From Gammaproteobacteria bacterium (GTDB taxonomy: Bacteria; Pseudomonadota; Gammaproteobacteria; Magnimaribacterales; TMED112), in assembly GCA_002684055.1 (NCBI GenBank), contig NYUL01000013.1, positions 1 to 15,074 of the forward strand: a stretch of DNA of 15,074 nucleotides, written 5' to 3'. Of the stretch, positions 13,374 through 15,074 are shown piece after piece; the stretch's first letter is position 1; each line of letters starts with the position of its first letter. Below the pieces are notes generated by a model that was not told the origin of the DNA, ran no database searches, and was given only the letters and a program-made list of their open reading frames with translations. Both the position numbers and the translations under genes were made by a program.

Positions 13374-13532
13374 TCACTTTTTTCCGCGCTTCTTTTTTAA
13401 AATAGCTTTTTGAAGTGCTGGAGGCAGCTTCTTTTGAGCGGCTGTCAAGCCTCCCATAGACTTCTTCTTGCCCTTACCTTTCTTAGCTGGACGACCTCTT
13501 TTCTTTCCGTAAGTTCCTTTACCTGCTGGCAT
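13374..13532 (-). CDS. Tiny lysine-rich protein (52 aa), GRPAKK motif
   Basis: A 52-residue protein in which 17 residues are Lys and 3 Arg. The start MPAGKGTYGKKRGRPAKKGK has an AT-hook-like GRPAKK core (13-18), which typically inserts into the minor groove of AT-rich DNA. A short helix (TAAQKKLPPALQKAILKKK) follows. The ATG overlaps the previous stop (TAATG) and the frame ends TGA at 13374. It fills the gap between neighbouring genes. The composition suggests a DNA-condensing or histone-like role. That is inference, and the protein could equally be an uncharacterised internal virion protein. Confidence 0.72.
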   Translation of the reverse strand: MPAGKGTYGKKRGRPAKKGKGKKKSMGGLTAAQKKLPPALQKAILKKKRGKK

Positions 13533-13717
13533 TACTTTACTCCCATGCGGTATTTCCCGCCTTTGGCTTTATAAGTTTTTACAAGCCACCCATTTGCATA
13601 AGCTGAAGGATACACAGCAAACTTTCGTTTGGCTTGTGCCTTCACTCGTGCGTAAAGTTTTTTATTTGTAGGAATAGGCTTTTTCTTCGCAGCCTTTTTG
13701 CGCTTACGAACAGCCAC
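13532..13717 (-). CDS. Tiny basic protein (61 aa) with KLYARVK...YPSAYANGWLV motif
   Basis: 61 residues from a GTG (13717-13715) that directly follows the TAA of the preceding gene. A poly-basic N-terminus (RKRKKAAKKK) leads into KKLYARVKAQAKRKF (19-33), YPSAYANGWLVKTYK (36-50) and GGKYR. This second half is a pattern seen in many small phage proteins of unknown function, so it is probably a folded domain rather than just a charged tail. Translation is most likely coupled to the upstream gene, since no separate Shine-Dalgarno is evident. Likely DNA- or RNA-binding by charge. Confidence 0.75.
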   Translation of the reverse strand: MAVRKRKKAAKKKPIPTNKKLYARVKAQAKRKFAVYPSAYANGWLVKTYKAKGGKYRMGVK

Positions 13718-13876
13718 TTATGCGTCTGCTGAAAAAAGATCCTTGCTCTTAACTACTACAGGTTCTTTTTTCTCTTTGCCACTTTCGTAAGCTTCTGCGT
13801 CTTTCTCATTTGAAAAGGCTTTTTTACCTTTGTCAGGGTGAATTCCCCACCAAGTATTTCTTTTTTGATAAGCCAT
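13718..13876 (-). CDS. Small hypothetical protein (52 aa)
   Basis: 52 residues: MAYQKRNTWWGIHPDKGKKA, then an acidic/Lys segment (FSNEKDAEAYESGKEKKE) and VVVKSKDLFSADA. A strong Shine-Dalgarno AGGAGA lies 7 nt before the ATG, and the frame fills exactly the space between the neighbouring stop and the next GTG. The WWGI..DKGKKAF..EKDAEAY core looks like a compact domain, but I recognise no family. It is less basic than its neighbours. A perfect hairpin lies just upstream of its ribosome site. Confidence 0.72.
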   Translation of the reverse strand: MAYQKRNTWWGIHPDKGKKAFSNEKDAEAYESGKEKKEPVVVKSKDLFSADA

Positions 13877-13887
13877 TTTTTTATCTC

Positions 13888-14094
13888 CTACACTTGGAAT
13901 GCAAGTGTTACTACTAGTCCTAATAGGAATAGTATTAGTGCTCCGCCAAACTGTAGTTGACGCTGTTCCATTCTGTCCAGTTTCTCGTCAATATCATCTA
14001 GTCGATTAAATGTGGTTTTCCATCTTTCTTCACACTGAACTTCATGACGTAGAAACTGCTCGACAACATTGTCTAGCTTACGATCGTCAGACAT
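13888..14094 (-). CDS. Small coiled-coil protein with C-terminal TM (holin-accessory-like)
   Basis: 68 residues. A charged coiled-coil region (about 10-47, ending LDDIDEKLDRMEQRQLQ) is followed by one C-terminal transmembrane span (about 49-67, GGALILFLLGLVVTLAF). This shape is that of XhlA-type haemolysin/holin-accessory proteins, which sit at the membrane with their coiled coil in the cytoplasm. The resemblance is architectural and not proof of function. The ATG overlaps the small-terminase stop by 8 nt (ATGTCTGA), so translation is coupled. Confidence 0.75.
   Translation of the reverse strand: MSDDRKLDNVVEQFLRHEVQCEERWKTTFNRLDDIDEKLDRMEQRQLQFGGALILFLLGLVVTLAFQV
13890..13908 (-). repeat. 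Perfect stem-loop over a stop codon
   Basis: The inverted repeat ACACTTG-GAATG-CAAGTGT (7-bp arms, 5-nt loop) covers the last codons and part of the stop of the small membrane protein. It directly precedes the AGGAGA ribosome site of the next gene. There is no T-run after it, so it is not a terminator. It could modulate translation of the 52-codon gene or mark an RNA-processing point. Confidence 0.5.
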
Positions 14095-14545
14095 CTTTTA
14101 ACAACTTTTCCATGAGCTTACCGTAGTTACCCTGGCCGAAAGGTACACCTTCATTTATTTGAACATTTGTTTGACTTTTTACGTTTGTAGCTTGAGCTTT
14201 TTCAAGATCAGCTTGAGCCTTAATCTCGTCCATTCTCATCTTATGTGCCATTTGTAACAAGTCTGCTAAATCCTTACTAGAGTAAACTCCGGTTTCTTTC
14301 GCTTCGTCAAGCTTACTTTCAATCATCTCGTCTAGTAAACTTGCAATATTATTTTTGTTGCGATACCCCATATCTAAGTAAACAGTATCAATATACTTTT
14401 TTACTTCACGTTTGTTGAGCAACTCTACGACTTGGTTTTCAGAAACCCCGAGAGATTGCACGACCCCGTTGATATTGCCGAACTGCAAGTAACTATTAGC
14501 TACTTCAAGTCCCTCTGGGGAGATTGTAGTTAATTCTTTAGCCAT
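14087..14545 (-). CDS. Putative terminase small subunit
   Basis: 152 residues. An N-terminal helix-turn-helix-like segment (about 10-48, SPEGLEVANSYLQFGNINGV then LGVSENQVVELLNKREV) is typical of small terminases that recognise the packaging site. A long helical middle (about 60-125) suits oligomer formation. The C-terminal tail ends in NYGKLMEKLLKDV, a likely contact for the large subunit or portal. Length and position at the head of the packaging/head cluster agree. No other candidate exists in the window. The ATG (14545) lies only 7 nt after the -10 box of promoter P1 and has no Shine-Dalgarno, so the message is probably leaderless. Alternative: another DNA-binding regulator. Confidence 0.68.
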   Translation of the reverse strand: MAKELTTISPEGLEVANSYLQFGNINGVVQSLGVSENQVVELLNKREVKKYIDTVYLDMGYRNKNNIASLLDEMIESKLDEAKETGVYSSKDLADLLQMAHKMRMDEIKAQADLEKAQATNVKSQTNVQINEGVPFGQGNYGKLMEKLLKDV

Positions 14546-14552
14546 GTTTCAA

Positions 14553-14581
14553 ATTATAGTGGGTAAGGGGTGGAATGTCAA
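14553..14581 (-). promoter_or_regulatory. Promoter P1, consensus sigma70-type
   Basis: On the minus strand TTGACA (14581-14576), 17 nt containing ACCCC and TATAAT (14558-14553) match the sigma70 consensus exactly. It is preceded by AAAAAATAATGC. The expected start is within 14547-14545, at or 1-2 nt before the ATG of the small-terminase gene. It would drive the small-gene cluster and large terminase. Confidence 0.92.
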
Positions 14582-14598
14582 GCATTATTTTTTGAGGG

Positions 14599-15074
14599 TT
14601 ATTGTAAAAAGCTTGGTGGTGTAGGCCAGCCCACTGCTTCCACAGAACTCGGGTTGTCTAAGCTTGAGGTTAAATTTCGCAAAGCTGTTCTATATTCTCG
14701 CGCTTCTGCAACTTGAGAATCTGTTAAAGAAGTATCGCCGAGCTGAGTCCAGTCTGATCTAGCTATTCTAGCATTTCTATGCAAGCGAATGTCTGCTAGC
14801 AAAGCATCAGCATCCCAAACCCACGAAGAGCTGGATAAGCTCCAAGTAGCGTGCCTATTAGGGGCTTCACCTACTTCAAAGAATTCTAGGTTAGTGGGAT
14901 TAAACCACCAGTTCTGTATAAATAATGCTAAGTTTGGTTCGTGTAAGTTTAACGCTGTAATATAAACTATTCGGCGTGTTCCATCGTCTGAAAGACCCTC
15001 ATTGGGTATATTTTGCTGTGGTTGAAGTATTTGAATAATTTTACCAGTAACTTCGTCAACTTCAGCTATATATC
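14599..15074 (-). CDS. Tail-fibre-assembly-like protein, C-terminal part (cut by window edge)
   Basis: The frame is open from the right edge to a TAA at 14599, giving about 158 visible residues. The longest ATG-started piece (from 14802) is only its last 67 residues, so the true start lies beyond the window or at its very edge: the visible part opens YIAEVDEVTGKIIQ, which looks like a natural N-terminus lacking only the first residue or few. The C-terminal 65 residues, with RNARIARSDWTQLGDTSL, EYRTALRNL and VGWPTPPSF, match the 'SDWTql.D.pl ... YR.aLR ... WP..P' pattern of phage tail assembly chaperone (tail-fibre-associated) domains. It is probably involved in fibre assembly or carried at a fibre end. 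Confidence 0.6.
   Translation of the reverse strand, partial: YIAEVDEVTGKIIQILQPQQNIPNEGLSDDGTRRIVYITALNLHEPNLALFIQNWWFNPTNLEFFEVGEAPNRHATWSLSSSSWVWDADALLADIRLHRNARIARSDWTQLGDTSLTDSQVAEAREYRTALRNLTSSLDNPSSVEAVGWPTPPSFLQ

Noticed and set aside
13430..13450. TTGACA on the minus strand inside the 52-codon lysine-rich gene
   Set aside because: No -10 box at 16-18 nt and none of the flanking sequence of P1-P3; part of coding sequence (Leu-Thr).
11553..13876. Three genes of exactly 52 codons (11553-11711, 13374-13532, 13718-13876) as a repeated gene family
   Set aside because: Their sequences are unrelated; equal length looks like coincidence.
1..15074. tRNA genes, CRISPR arrays, insertion sequences, attachment sites
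   Set aside because: No cloverleaf-like segment, regular repeat array, transposase motif or long direct repeat was seen; almost the whole window is dense late-gene coding sequence.

Overview
This 15 kb window is a piece of a tailed double-stranded DNA phage or prophage (Caudoviricetes, long-tailed HK97-type head). It holds the packaging, head and first part of the tail module. Every supported gene is on the minus strand, so the map reads from right (15074) to left (1). Genes are packed with 1-40 nt overlaps, many of the TAATG or ATGA type. GC content looks to be near 40 %. The promoters are consensus sigma70-type, so a bacterial host using the standard housekeeping sigma factor is likely. Several small proteins resemble ones I associate with marine phages, but the host cannot be read from this sequence.

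Layout in transcription order. (1) 15074-14599: C-terminal part of a protein with a tail-fibre-assembly/chaperone-like C-terminal domain. (2) Promoter P1 (14553-14581) and the putative small terminase gene, whose ATG sits almost exactly at the predicted transcription start. (3) 14094-11553: ten very small genes. Four encode membrane proteins, one of them with a perfect EF-hand. At least four encode very lysine/arginine-rich proteins. Three of the ten are only 52 codons long. (4) Large terminase (11552-10251). (5) Promoter P2, then an HNH nuclease, the portal, a small hypothetical protein, and one ORF that fuses the HK97-type prohead protease to the major capsid protein. (6) A hairpin terminator (6282-6310), then head-tail connector, a gp10-like neck protein and the tail terminator. 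(7) Major tail tube gene, closed by a UUCG-loop terminator. (8) Promoter P3, then a second tail-tube-like protein, a pair of overlapping tail assembly chaperone frames (probable programmed frameshift) and the start of the tape measure gene, which runs off the left edge.

The parts fit a standard virion assembly line. The terminases and HNH nuclease cut and pump DNA through the portal into a capsid made by the protease/capsid gene. Connector, neck and terminator proteins join it to a tail built from tube protein on the tape measure with the help of the chaperones.

The most notable signals are: a textbook ribosome binding site and ATG inside the protease-capsid ORF that would make free capsid protein; three near-identical promoters sharing sequence well beyond the -35 and -10 boxes; a likely +1 (or -2) chaperone frameshift on an A5 run; and a probable leaderless small-terminase message.
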